The position numbers were made by a program, and so were the translations under genes. Under the pieces are notes generated by a model, which was not told where the DNA came from, made no database searches, and saw only the letters and a program-made list of their open reading frames with translations. A DNA stretch of 64,000 bases from JBOZRQ01 sp050789255. Its GTDB lineage: Bacteria > Bacillota > Sulfobacillia > Symbiobacteriales > Symbiobacteriaceae. The DNA lies in the NCBI GenBank assembly GCA_050789255.1, contig JBOZRQ010000049.1, positions 124,001 to 188,000 on the forward strand. The letters run 5' to 3'. Shown here in pieces: positions 50,546 through 58,691 of this stretch (position 1 is the first letter of the stretch; every line of letters begins with the position of its first letter).

Positions 50546-51823
50546 CTACTTGGCCGCCGGGATCGGTGCGACGGCGTCGGCGTTCTTGGTATCCTTCGGC
50601 CAGACCAGGGCCAGCTTGCCGCCGGGCACGTTCTGGGTGACGGTGTACGGGTAGACTGCCTGTCCCGTGGGCTCGAACTTGAGGACCCCGCCGGGGACGT
50701 TGGCTTCCTTCAACTCGACCTTGGTCAGGGCCTCACGGATCGCCTCCGGCTTGAGCGAGCCGGCGTTCTGCATCGCCTTCAAGGTGATGCGGACGGTCTC
50801 ATAGGCGAGGGCGTCGTACCAGCCGGGCGAGGTAATTCCGGTGGCCTTGCCGTACTTCTCGACGAAGGCCTTGGTCTGCGCGTAGTTCAGGGTCGGCGTC
50901 CACCAGGTGGAGGCGAAGATGTAGTCGGTGGCGGCGCCCAGGGCATCGCGGGCGGCCTTGTCGGCGCCGCGCGGGCCGTAGGTGACCATCTTGTGGGAGA
51001 GACCGATCTGGGTGTATTGCCGATGCATGGTGATGTAGTCTTCGAGGCGGGCATCGGCCATGAAGACGTCCGCCTTGGCGTTTTGGACCTTGGTCAGCAG
51101 GGGCTTGTAGTCGGAGGCGTAAAGCTCAAAACCCTCATCGAAGACCACCTGGAAGTGGCTCGGGTTCTTCTTGGCGAAGTCGTTGACGCCCTTCTGGTAG
51201 TCCTTGCCGTGCTCGCTGTTCTCCCAGACCACTGCGATCTTGGTCGGCTTCGGCAGCTTGCCCTGATCGATCAGGTCCTTCAGAAACTCCATCTGGGTGG
51301 CGGCCAGCACGTCAATGGGCGACAGGGTGCCGAAGACCCACTTGGAGCGGCCGTAGATCGACGAGGAAGCGCCGCCGCCGTTGACGTAGGGGATCCCGTA
51401 ACGCTCGGGAACCACGGACTGAGCCTGGACCAGGATCGTGGAGTAACCGCCGATGATGGTATGAACCTTCTCCTGCGTGATCAGTTGCTCCACCAACTGT
51501 GCAGACTTGGTCGCATCGGTGGTGTCGTCAAGGATCGTCAGCTTGACGGGCACCTTTTTGCCGGCGATTTCAAGCCCGCCAGCGTCGTTGACTTCCTTGA
51601 TCGCGAACTCCGTTGCAGCCTTGAAGGAGCCGCCAATCTTTGATTCCTTGCCGGTGATCGGGAATACGGCACCGAGGCGAATCTCCGTGATCTCCTCTTT
51701 CGGAGTCGGGGCGCCGGTATTGGTGGGACCTGACTCCTGTTTGCTGCCGGAGCAGCCTGCAAGTACGGATGTGGCCAGAATTGCAGCGAGAACCATAGTG
51801 GCTAGCTTCCTCGACCAGAGCAT
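50546..51823 (-). CDS. LivK-type ABC transporter substrate-binding lipoprotein, second operon
   Basis: A 425-residue type I binding-fold lipoprotein. Lipobox LAGC places Cys24; the mature protein begins EIRLGAVFPITGKESKIGGSFKAATEFAI, standard for amino-acid or amide binders. TIIGGYSTILVQAQSVVPERYGIPYVNGGG marks the ligand cleft. ATG 51823 has GGGGGA six bases upstream. This full importer is separate from the one at 11129-16801, so the organism has two such systems in one window. The ligand is unknown. Confidence 0.9.
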   Translation of the reverse strand: MLWSRKLATMVLAAILATSVLAGCSGSKQESGPTNTGAPTPKEEITEIRLGAVFPITGKESKIGGSFKAATEFAIKEVNDAGGLEIAGKKVPVKLTILDDTTDATKSAQLVEQLITQEKVHTIIGGYSTILVQAQSVVPERYGIPYVNGGGASSSIYGRSKWVFGTLSPIDVLAATQMEFLKDLIDQGKLPKPTKIAVVWENSEHGKDYQKGVNDFAKKNPSHFQVVFDEGFELYASDYKPLLTKVQNAKADVFMADARLEDYITMHRQYTQIGLSHKMVTYGPRGADKAARDALGAATDYIFASTWWTPTLNYAQTKAFVEKYGKATGITSPGWYDALAYETVRITLKAMQNAGSLKPEAIREALTKVELKEANVPGGVLKFEPTGQAVYPYTVTQNVPGGKLALVWPKDTKNADAVAPIPAAK

Positions 51824-51956
51824 CTGTGTTCCCCCATTCATTCCCAGGTGTTATGACTCCCCTTCGCTGCAAGCATATCAACAAGATTTATCATCAAATA
51901 CCATTGGTACTTATTGGTCTGCTTTTTGGTCTTTTTGATCTTTTCAGGATTCAGGG

Positions 51957-51986
51957 CAAAAAAGGGGCGCCCCTTTCGAGGGCGCT
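51957..51986 (-). terminator. Rho-independent terminator after the 120-aa gene
   Basis: GCGCCC and GGGCGC form the core stem, followed by CCTTTTTTG on the minus strand, 13 bases past the stop at 51999. Confidence 0.8.
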
Positions 51987-51998
51987 CAGCGGCGTAGT

Positions 51999-52361
51999 TC
52001 ACAAACGTACGGAAACCTGATGAAGGGTAGCAGCACCACCTGGCCAGTAGATGACCAGATAGGAATAGACGACGTTGTGCTGTGGGCCGCGCAGCCTTTG
52101 AACAAACAGCTTTCCTGAGTCTTCGGCGCTCCACTTGGTGACCACAGCCTGCGCTTCGCCAGTGGCGTGCAGGAGCTTCATTTCGACCTTTTGGTGTTGG
52201 AGTTGGCGGGCCACCTCAGGTTCAAGGGTGATGGTGATCGCGGGAGCAGCCGGTGCCAGGAACCTGGTGGAGACGGTAACGAGCAGCAGACACAGAGAAG
52301 CGATAACGACGGCGAATGGGGCATATTGGCGCAGGCAAACCAGCCCCTTTGTGTTTTCCAT
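51999..52361 (-). CDS. Small membrane-anchored protein of unknown function
   Basis: A 120-residue protein with one N-terminal hydrophobic segment (about residues 14-36) and an extracytoplasmic beta-rich domain (ITITLEPEVARQLQHQKVEMKLL). I do not recognise a family. The ribosome site is weak (GGAAATAA). It ends at a clear terminator, which supports a real gene. It lies between the second Liv-type operon and the zinc-ribbon gene. Confidence 0.6.
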   Translation of the reverse strand: MENTKGLVCLRQYAPFAVVIASLCLLLVTVSTRFLAPAAPAITITLEPEVARQLQHQKVEMKLLHATGEAQAVVTKWSAEDSGKLFVQRLRGPQHNVVYSYLVIYWPGGAATLHQVSVRL

Positions 52362-52438
52362 TTATTTCCATTCTGCTCTCACACATAAATACGGCTCTCA
52401 AATCGATTGGGTTCGGTACCCTTCTCCCTTTCACGGGA

Positions 52439-52474
52439 TGCAAAAAGCCACCCGGTACTACGCCGGGTGGCTTT
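52439..52474 (-). terminator. Rho-independent terminator after the zinc-ribbon gene
   Basis: AAAGCCACCCGG and CCGGGTGGCTTT form a 12-bp stem with a 7-base loop, then TTTTTGC on the minus strand. Confidence 0.9.
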
Positions 52475-52485
52475 GGTTTGGCGAG

Positions 52486-52770
52486 CTAACTGGCCGAGGG
52501 CAGTGCGACGGGTCCGACCCCTTCCATGCGGTACACCTGCCAGGCACCGCCTGGTACGGTGGGCTTGAGGGCGTCGGACGGACAACCCATGGAGACCCAC
52601 AGGCGCAGGGCGCGCAGGTTAACCGGGGCGGTATGGATAGTGACCCACCGGTGGCCACAGTGGCAGCTTGCACTTACTACAGCCCAGTGGCACTGGGGAT
52701 CAACCATTTGAAAGAGATCGTCGTGGACATGGCCGCAGCGGCGGCACTGGTTTTCAGGCAGTTGCTTCAC
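52486..52770 (-). CDS. Small zinc-ribbon-like protein of unknown function
   Basis: A 94-residue protein with cysteines at 9, 12, 27, 36 and 38: the CRRCGH pair near the start and a CHCGH pair later resemble a zinc-ribbon knuckle. No family is recognised. GTG start with GAGGG nine bases upstream, and a strong terminator downstream, support an expressed gene. A regulatory or nucleic-acid-binding role is only a guess from the cysteines. Confidence 0.65.
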   Translation of the reverse strand: MKQLPENQCRRCGHVHDDLFQMVDPQCHWAVVSASCHCGHRWVTIHTAPVNLRALRLWVSMGCPSDALKPTVPGGAWQVYRMEGVGPVALPSAS

Positions 52771-52900
52771 GGGGTTATTCCCTCATTCTACTGTCGCGCG
52801 TTTGTGCGCTCTCAGTTTACGAAGGATAACCTGTGAATACCTTGTGTGCACCCTGTGAATATCGCGTTATTTCCGTGGATAAGTGCAATTTTTTGCGCGT

Positions 52901-53785
52901 TTAGTCGAGCAGGAACTCCCCTTGCCCGACCAGCCGGACCTGGCCCCCTACACGAACGAGGGCGCCGTCCTCCAGCACCTGAACCCAGAGCCTGCTGGGG
53001 CGCCCCATTTCAACCCCTTGCTCATACCAGAAGGAGTCGCTGCCCTGCGGCAAGAGCTGGTGCCGGTGCAGGTAGAAGCCCAGCGGGGCAGCGGCAGAGC
53101 CCGTGGCGGGGTCCTCCGGGATGCCGTAGAGCGGTGCGAAGAGCCGCGCCCGGGCATGGGAGCCGCCTCCCGGCAGCAGAGCGAACGGATAAGCGCCAAT
53201 GACGCCCAGCTCGCGGGACAGCTCAGTCAGGGCGGCGGTGTCGGGCCGCAGGCTGGCCAGGAGCTCCGGCGACTCCACCGGGACGATCATATGCTTGACT
53301 CCCGAAGCGATGACCGCAGGCTTCATGCCACCTCGGCTCACCTGGTGGGCCGCGACGCCCAGCACCCGGGCGACCCGGTCGGGACTTACCTCCTGCACCA
53401 GGCTGGGGGTCGGCGCCTCCATGACCGCCCGGTCAAGCCGATCTTCGTGCGTGACCAACTCCACGGGGGTAAGGCCGTACCGGGTCTCCTGAACCAGGCG
53501 GCCGGACTCCGTCTTCCCTGCGAGCCCCAGCGCAGCCGCCGTACCAAGGGTAGGGTGGCCTGCGAAGGCGAGCTCACCGCCCGGGGTAAAGATCCGGTTC
53601 CGGTAGGTCGCCTCGCTGCGCGAAGGGGGCAGCACGAAGGTAGTCTCCGAAAGGTTGGTCTCCCGGGCAAGGGACTGCATCTCCTCGTCGGAGAGCTGCG
53701 TACCGTCGAGAATGACGCACAGCTGGTTGCCGGCGAACGGCCGGTCGGCGAAGACATCGAGCCACAGGTAGGGGATTTTGCGCAT
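52901..53785 (-). CDS. PhzF-family epimerase/isomerase
   Basis: A 294-residue PhzF/DAP-epimerase-fold protein. The opening PYLWLDVFADRPFAGNQLCVI, the NLSETTFVL motif carrying the catalytic glutamate, FTPGGELAFAGHPTLGTAAAL and PATGSAAAPLGFYLHRH are strong family marks. PhzF acts on a cyclic diene acid in phenazine synthesis; most relatives act on other, unknown compounds. The ATG at 53785 follows the DctP-type gene's end; a TTG at 53791 is an alternative start. As last gene of the sensor operon it may work on the ligand that is sensed (inference). Confidence 0.85.
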   Translation of the reverse strand: MRKIPYLWLDVFADRPFAGNQLCVILDGTQLSDEEMQSLARETNLSETTFVLPPSRSEATYRNRIFTPGGELAFAGHPTLGTAAALGLAGKTESGRLVQETRYGLTPVELVTHEDRLDRAVMEAPTPSLVQEVSPDRVARVLGVAAHQVSRGGMKPAVIASGVKHMIVPVESPELLASLRPDTAALTELSRELGVIGAYPFALLPGGGSHARARLFAPLYGIPEDPATGSAAAPLGFYLHRHQLLPQGSDSFWYEQGVEMGRPSRLWVQVLEDGALVRVGGQVRLVGQGEFLLD

Positions 53786-53791
53786 GAGCAA

Positions 53792-54814
53792 TCACTCTCC
53801 CTTAGCGTCTTTGAGCACGGTGCGCAGCGTGTCGGCGCCGAGTCGCTCCTCGGCCTTGCGGTAGGCCGGCTCGACCGCGCTTCGCCAGGCTGTGCGCTCC
53901 GCCAGGGTCTGCTGGTGGATGGTCACCTTGTTGCTAGTGCGGATCCGTTCAAACGCCTCGTCGTTGAGTCGGGCGGTATTCTCTTTGACCCACTGGGTCG
54001 TTTCAGCCATGGCCTCCCTGAACACTTCGCGGATGTCCGGGTCGAGCCCTTCCCAGAATCGCTTGTTGACGATCACCAGGTAGCCCAGGTACCCGTGATT
54101 GGTGACGGTCATATACGGCTGGACCTCGTAGATGCGCTTAGAGACGATGTTGGAGGTGACGTTCTCCTGGCCGTCGAGCTCCTTGCCGGCAAGCGCTGCA
54201 TAGACCGAGTCAAAGGAGCGCACCGAGACCTCGGCGCCTAACGCCTGCAGAGCGTCCCGCATGACCGTGCTCGGCTGAATGCGGAACCGAAGCCCCTTAA
54301 GGTCCGCAGGTAGAACGATAGGTCCGCGGGCGTTGGTCATCTGCTTGAACCCGTTCGGCCATAGGGCGATGGGCTCCATGCCGTGGCGGCTCATCTCGCG
54401 GTACAGCCGCTGCCCGGTGGTGCCGCTGATCAGCCGGTCCACAGCCTGGTCATTCTCAAACAGGTAGGGCAGGTCAAATACCTGCCAGAGCGGGTCGATC
54501 TCCTCCAGCTTGGAGAGGCTGGGGGCAATAATCTGTACCTCGCCGCTGCGCAGCGCTTCCAGTTCCTCACCGTCCTGGTAGAGTTGCGAGTTGGCGAAGA
54601 CCTGTACCTCGACCCTGCCGCCCGTCCGCTCCTTCACCAGGGCAGCGAAGCGGCGGGCGCCGAGCCCCTTGGGGGTGTTCTCCGCGACCACATGGGAGAA
54701 CTTGACCACAATGCGTTCTTGTGCACTCACCTGCTCATGGTCGGGAAAGCGCCGGCTGCCGCAGGCTGAGATCAGCAGGGCTACCAGCGCTACCAGAGCG
54801 ATCTTGCGCGGCAA
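53792..54814 (-). CDS. Orphan DctP-type TRAP solute-binding lipoprotein
   Basis: A 340-residue DctP/TRAP-T binding protein: lipobox SAC (Cys18), then VVKFSHVVAENTPKGLGARRFAALVKERTGGRVEVQVFANSQLYQDGEELEALRSGEVQI and, near the centre, PADLKGLRFRIQP with the arginine typically contacting the carboxylate ligand. TTG start with GGGGGA upstream. No DctQ/DctM permease genes are near; instead it is directly downstream of a CitA/CitB-type sensor pair. It may present the ligand to that kinase. Confidence 0.88.
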   Translation of the reverse strand: MPRKIALVALVALLISACGSRRFPDHEQVSAQERIVVKFSHVVAENTPKGLGARRFAALVKERTGGRVEVQVFANSQLYQDGEELEALRSGEVQIIAPSLSKLEEIDPLWQVFDLPYLFENDQAVDRLISGTTGQRLYREMSRHGMEPIALWPNGFKQMTNARGPIVLPADLKGLRFRIQPSTVMRDALQALGAEVSVRSFDSVYAALAGKELDGQENVTSNIVSKRIYEVQPYMTVTNHGYLGYLVIVNKRFWEGLDPDIREVFREAMAETTQWVKENTARLNDEAFERIRTSNKVTIHQQTLAERTAWRSAVEPAYRKAEERLGADTLRTVLKDAKGE

Positions 54815-54831
54815 CCGTCTTCCCCCTTCCT

Positions 54832-55509
54832 TCAGATGGCGCGGTACCGGTTGATCGGGCGGCCTACCGAGCCGTACTGGACCTCCAGCCGAACCTGTTT
54901 CTGCTTGACCAGGCAGTCCAGGTAGCGGCGCGCCGTGACCCGGGCAATGCCCATTTTGTGGGCCACCTCGGCCGCCGACAGCGCCTGTCCGTGTTCGGCA
55001 AGCAGCGCCTGGACCTGCCGCAGGGTGACCTCGTTCAGCCCCTTGGGCAGGGCGCCGTCCGCCTGCCCCGGCTGCCCGCCCCGCAGCACCTGGTCGACCT
55101 GGTCCTGGTCGAGGGCGCCGGCGTTGGAGAGGCGGCTCCGGGTCGCCCGGTACTTCTTGAGCGCCTCCTGCAAGCGCTGGAGGCGAAATGGCTTGATCAC
55201 GTAGTCGACAGCCCCGTAGCGCATGATCTCCTGCAACGTCTTGGTATCCTGCGCCGCACTGACCATGAGCACGTCCGAGGGCAGCTGGCGGCGGCGAATC
55301 TCTTTGAGGACCGAGACCCCGTTCTGGTCGGGGAGGTAGATGTCCAGGAGAACCAGGTCGGGCCGGTGGGCTGCGGTTGCCTCCAGGGCCTCCTTGCCGT
55401 TCTTGGCGAGCGCCACCACCCGGAACCCGGGGACCGACTCCACGTATTCCCGGTTCACCTGCTGGACCATGGGATCGTCGTCGACCACGAGGACCCTAAT
55501 CTGCGGCAT
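54832..55509 (-). CDS. CitB/DcuR-type response regulator
   Basis: A 225-residue regulator. Receiver motifs: VVDDDPM (Asp10-12), phospho-acceptor Asp56 in LLDIYLPD, and YVIKPF. The C-terminal DNA-binding half has a helix-turn-helix ALSAAEVAHKMGIARVTARRYLDCLVKQKQV, typical of CitB/DcuR. ATG 55509 overlaps the kinase stop by 14 bases and has GGGAGGTG upstream. It likely controls transport or use of a carboxylate sensed by the partner kinase. Confidence 0.9.
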   Translation of the reverse strand: MPQIRVLVVDDDPMVQQVNREYVESVPGFRVVALAKNGKEALEATAAHRPDLVLLDIYLPDQNGVSVLKEIRRRQLPSDVLMVSAAQDTKTLQEIMRYGAVDYVIKPFRLQRLQEALKKYRATRSRLSNAGALDQDQVDQVLRGGQPGQADGALPKGLNEVTLRQVQALLAEHGQALSAAEVAHKMGIARVTARRYLDCLVKQKQVRLEVQYGSVGRPINRYRAI

Positions 55510-57103
55510 GCGCAACACCTCCCGGCAGCGTTATGGTGAAGACGGTCTTCCCCGGTCCGCTCTCGACCTGGATCTGCCCGTGGGCAAACTCCACGATCTG
55601 CCGGACGAGCGCAAGCCCGATGCCGTGATTGGCGCCGCCCTTGGTGCTGAAGCCCTGCTCGAAGATCCGGTCAAGGTTTCCCGGCTCGATGCCGGGGCCA
55701 TTGTCCTCCACACGGATCTCGACCATGTCTGCGGTGCCGCTCAGGCGGCACTTGACCTGCCTGGTACCCTCCGGGGCTTCCCGCACGGCGTCCATGGCGT
55801 TCTCGAGCAGGTTGCCGAGAATGAGCACCAGGTCGTTCGCCTGCAGCGGCGGCGGAAGCTCCTCGAGGCTGCTTTGCCGGTCCAGATGCAGATCGATCCC
55901 CAACTCCCGGGCGCGGGTTGCCTTTCCGAGGAGAAGGCCGGAGACCCGATAATCCTTGATCACCCGGGCCACGAAGCGGGTGAGCTCTTGCTGCTGCTCG
56001 GTCACGGTGAATATGTAGTCCAGCGCCCGGCCGTACTTCTTCAACTGGATCATGCCGGCGATGGTATGGAGCTTGTTCATGGACTCGTGATTCTGCGCCC
56101 GCAAGGCCTCGACGAAACCGGTAACGCCGGTGAGTTGCTCGGCCAGTTGGTGAAACTCGGTTCGGTCCCGGAAGGTGGCGACGGCGCCCACGATGCGCCC
56201 CTTGACGGTGATGGGGAGCCGGTTGGTCAGGATGATCGTCCGGCCGAAAAGCATTTGCTGGTTCCGGGCGCCTTTGCCCGTGCGCACCACGTCGGGGAGC
56301 AGCGAGTAAGGGATTACGTCATAAACGTTTCGGCCGAGCACCGCTTCGTCGGGCGACACGCCAACGATACGCCGGGCCTCCTCGTTCATCACCGTGAGGC
56401 GGTTCTCGGCGTCGATGGCGATCAGCCCTTCGGTGATGGCGCTGAAGGCGGCCACGCGCTCCTCCAGGTGGCGGGCGATCTCCGCGGGCTCCATGTCGAA
56501 CATTTGCCGTTTGATGTTGCCGGCCAGCAGCCAGGCGCCAATGATGCCTACCACCAGGGCGCCCACCAGGGCTAGCGACATCTGCACCCGGTACGCTGAC
56601 AGAAGGGCCGGCGTACCCGGTACCAGGATACCGACCACGGCGACCCCCACCTGCTCACGGCCGTCCGTGGCCATGATCGGGACGAAGGCGCGGACCGACT
56701 TTCCCTTCACCCCGACCGCCGGGGAGAGGTACTCCTGCTCGGCCAGCGCCGGGCCCTCGTCGCCGCCTTCAAACCTGGTGCCGATCCGGTCCTGCACCGG
56801 GTGGGAGTGGCGAATCCGGTCCATGTCGAGGATGACGATGTACTCGACGCCTGTGGCCAGGCGCATGCGCTCCGCCGTCGCCTGGATGAGGGGCTCCGAG
56901 GAGGGGCTCTCCAGCTCCTGCTTGATCGTGTCGACCTGAGCAATCGTGCGGGCGACCGACATGGCACGCTGTCCAAGCTCCTTCTCGACGGCGGTGCCGA
57001 CGCTGTAAACCAGCAGGGCGGCGCCGGCGAGCAGGGAGAGAAAGACTAAACCTGAAGCGAGGGCGATGATCTTGCGCCGCAGTGTTAACCGTGACCAGAG
57101 CAA
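55496..57103 (-). CDS. CitA/DcuS-type sensor histidine kinase
   Basis: A 535-residue membrane kinase: helix 1 about residues 10-32, an extracytoplasmic PDC sensor domain (33-171) with DMDRIRHSHPVQDRIGT, the pattern that binds citrate or C4-dicarboxylates in CitA/DcuS, helix 2 about 172-195, a PAS domain (213-320), and a SpoOB-type H-box with His339 in AQNHESMNKLHTI. HATPase motifs END-like N box, DNGPGIEPGN and GIGLALVRQIV follow. It is the first gene of the operon with regulator, DctP-type protein and PhzF-family protein. Confidence 0.9.
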   Translation of the reverse strand: MLWSRLTLRRKIIALASGLVFLSLLAGAALLVYSVGTAVEKELGQRAMSVARTIAQVDTIKQELESPSSEPLIQATAERMRLATGVEYIVILDMDRIRHSHPVQDRIGTRFEGGDEGPALAEQEYLSPAVGVKGKSVRAFVPIMATDGREQVGVAVVGILVPGTPALLSAYRVQMSLALVGALVVGIIGAWLLAGNIKRQMFDMEPAEIARHLEERVAAFSAITEGLIAIDAENRLTVMNEEARRIVGVSPDEAVLGRNVYDVIPYSLLPDVVRTGKGARNQQMLFGRTIILTNRLPITVKGRIVGAVATFRDRTEFHQLAEQLTGVTGFVEALRAQNHESMNKLHTIAGMIQLKKYGRALDYIFTVTEQQQELTRFVARVIKDYRVSGLLLGKATRARELGIDLHLDRQSSLEELPPPLQANDLVLILGNLLENAMDAVREAPEGTRQVKCRLSGTADMVEIRVEDNGPGIEPGNLDRIFEQGFSTKGGANHGIGLALVRQIVEFAHGQIQVESGPGKTVFTITLPGGVAHAAD

Positions 57104-57161
57104 GATCTCGCCCCCTTGTTATATTCTGATTACGAAACCACTCCGGTGTGCGAAGTTTTCG

Positions 57162-58424
57162 TCATGTTCCGATGAACTCCTGCCAGACCTGGTTGCCGAG
57201 TCGCAACCCGCGGGTGGTCAGGCGCACGTGGCCGCTCGCGCGCTCGATTAGTTCCTGCTGCTCCAGCTTGGCGAGCGTCGGGCCGTACACCTCGCTCAGG
57301 GTGCGCCCGAACCGGGCGCTGAAGCGCTCCTCAGCGACGCCATCGAGCAGCCGGAGCCCCATGATCATGGTCTCGGCCATCTCCCCGGCGGGGTCGATCA
57401 CCTCGCCGGCCTCGACCGGCAGGGTTTCGCTGGCCAGGGCCTCACGGTAGGCCGCCGGGGTCTTCAGGTTCCAGAAGCGATAGCGCTCCCCGGCGTGTCC
57501 GGGGGCGGTCTCTACCGTGGCGCCGCCCTGGACCCGGGAAGCGGTCAGGCGCGGGCGGGGGGCGCCCAGGTTGGGCAGGGGCGCCGCCAGCTCCAGGAAG
57601 GAGTGGGCGCCGCACCCGAGCCCCAGGTAGGGCTCGTTGCGCCAGTAGACCTGGTTGTGGCGGCTGCGGCAACCCGGGCGGGCGAAGTTGGAGACCTCGT
57701 AGTGTTCAAACCCGGCGGCCTCCAGCATGGCACTGCCGTCCCGGAACATCTCCTCCTCGGCCTCTTCGGGGGGCAGAGCCAGGCGCCCGGCCTCGTAGTC
57801 GACGAAGAACGGGGTCCCCTCCTCCACGATCAGGCTGTAAGCGCTGATGTGGGTGGGGCCAAGGGAGAGCGCCCAGTCCACGGTCTCCCGGAATTCCGCC
57901 GGGGTCTGGCCAGGCAGTCCGTACATGAGGTCCAGGTTGGTATTGCTGAAGCCAGCGGCCCGAGCAGCTGCCACCGCGGCCTCCACCTGCTCCGGGCTGT
58001 GGATGCGGCCGAGCCGCTGAAGCAGGTGGGGCTGCCGCGCCTGAACGCCAAAGGAGACGCGGTTGGCGCCCGCCTCGCGAATCAGCCGGAGTTTGTCCCC
58101 TTCCACATCGACCGTACCGGGGTTAGCTTCTACGGTGATCTCGGCGTCGGGGTCCACCAGGAAACGACTCTTGGCCGTACGGATCACTTCGGCGAGCATG
58201 TGCCCTTCGAGCATGGTGGGCGTCCCACCGCCCACAAAGACCGTAGGTACTCTGGTTTTGGCCAGCTCCGGGCGCGCCGACCACAGCTCCATCTCCTGGA
58301 GCAGGGCCGTAACGTACCCCTGCTGCTCACCGGGCTGAGAGCCGGCGTAGCTGTTGAAGTCGCAGTAGCCGCACTTCTGCACGCAGTAGGGGACATGGAT
58401 GTACAGTGAGGCTTTGTTGGGCAA
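57162..58424 (-). CDS. hemW: HemW-like radical SAM protein
   Basis: A 420-residue radical SAM enzyme. The cluster motif CVQKCGYC (Cys14, Cys18, Cys21) at the N-terminus, VFVGGGTPTML and the C-terminal HTH-like tail match HemW/HemN-type proteins; HemW members handle heme insertion into proteins and not coproporphyrinogen oxidation, and the absence of an N-terminal extension fits HemW. TTG start with GGGGGA upstream. In many Firmicutes it follows lepA directly; here a 152-bp repeat lies between. Confidence 0.88.
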   Translation of the reverse strand: MPNKASLYIHVPYCVQKCGYCDFNSYAGSQPGEQQGYVTALLQEMELWSARPELAKTRVPTVFVGGGTPTMLEGHMLAEVIRTAKSRFLVDPDAEITVEANPGTVDVEGDKLRLIREAGANRVSFGVQARQPHLLQRLGRIHSPEQVEAAVAAARAAGFSNTNLDLMYGLPGQTPAEFRETVDWALSLGPTHISAYSLIVEEGTPFFVDYEAGRLALPPEEAEEEMFRDGSAMLEAAGFEHYEVSNFARPGCRSRHNQVYWRNEPYLGLGCGAHSFLELAAPLPNLGAPRPRLTASRVQGGATVETAPGHAGERYRFWNLKTPAAYREALASETLPVEAGEVIDPAGEMAETMIMGLRLLDGVAEERFSARFGRTLSEVYGPTLAKLEQQELIERASGHVRLTTRGLRLGNQVWQEFIGT

Positions 58425-58457
58425 CTGGGCTTCCCCCTGTGGGTCCTTGATTTATCG

Positions 58458-58609
58458 CCGCGGATGCGCGGATTTCGCAGATTTTAAAGGCAAACGCGGA
58501 TGGCCAAGCAAGATTGACCAGGTAGATGTAAAAAATTTTACATGTACTTGGTCCGATCTACCTGGTCATCCGCGTCTGACCGGAAATCCGTGTAATCCGC
58601 GCATCCCGA
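58458..58609. repeat. Palindromic dispersed repeat, copy B (152 bp)
   Basis: Same length and organisation as copy A at 27123: CCGCGGATGCGCGGAT on the left, a reversed CGCGCATCC on the right, and about 43 of 49 left-arm bases shared. The centre contains nested inverted repeats (ACCAGGTAGAT/ATCTACCTGGT and TGTAAAA/TTTTACA), so the RNA would fold into one long hairpin. It lies between lepA and hemW. Confidence 0.75.
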
Positions 58610-58639
58610 GCACGGCGCCGCAAGGCGGCGAGGCCGTGC
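58610..58639. other. GC-rich double hairpin next to repeat B
   Basis: GCACGGC/GCCGTGC and an inner GCCGC/GCGGC form a 30-base hairpin immediately beyond the repeat, before the lepA stop. There is no T run; it may be a terminator remnant or part of the element. Confidence 0.4.
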
Positions 58640-58691
58640 GGGGGACGAAAAGGCGTAGAACGCTGAAAAGTCCGCGGCCATTGAAATGCCT

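Noticed and set aside
52800..52890. A DnaA-box-like TTATCCACG near 52875
   Set aside because: A single mismatched box with no cluster or dnaA/dnaN genes nearby; not an origin.
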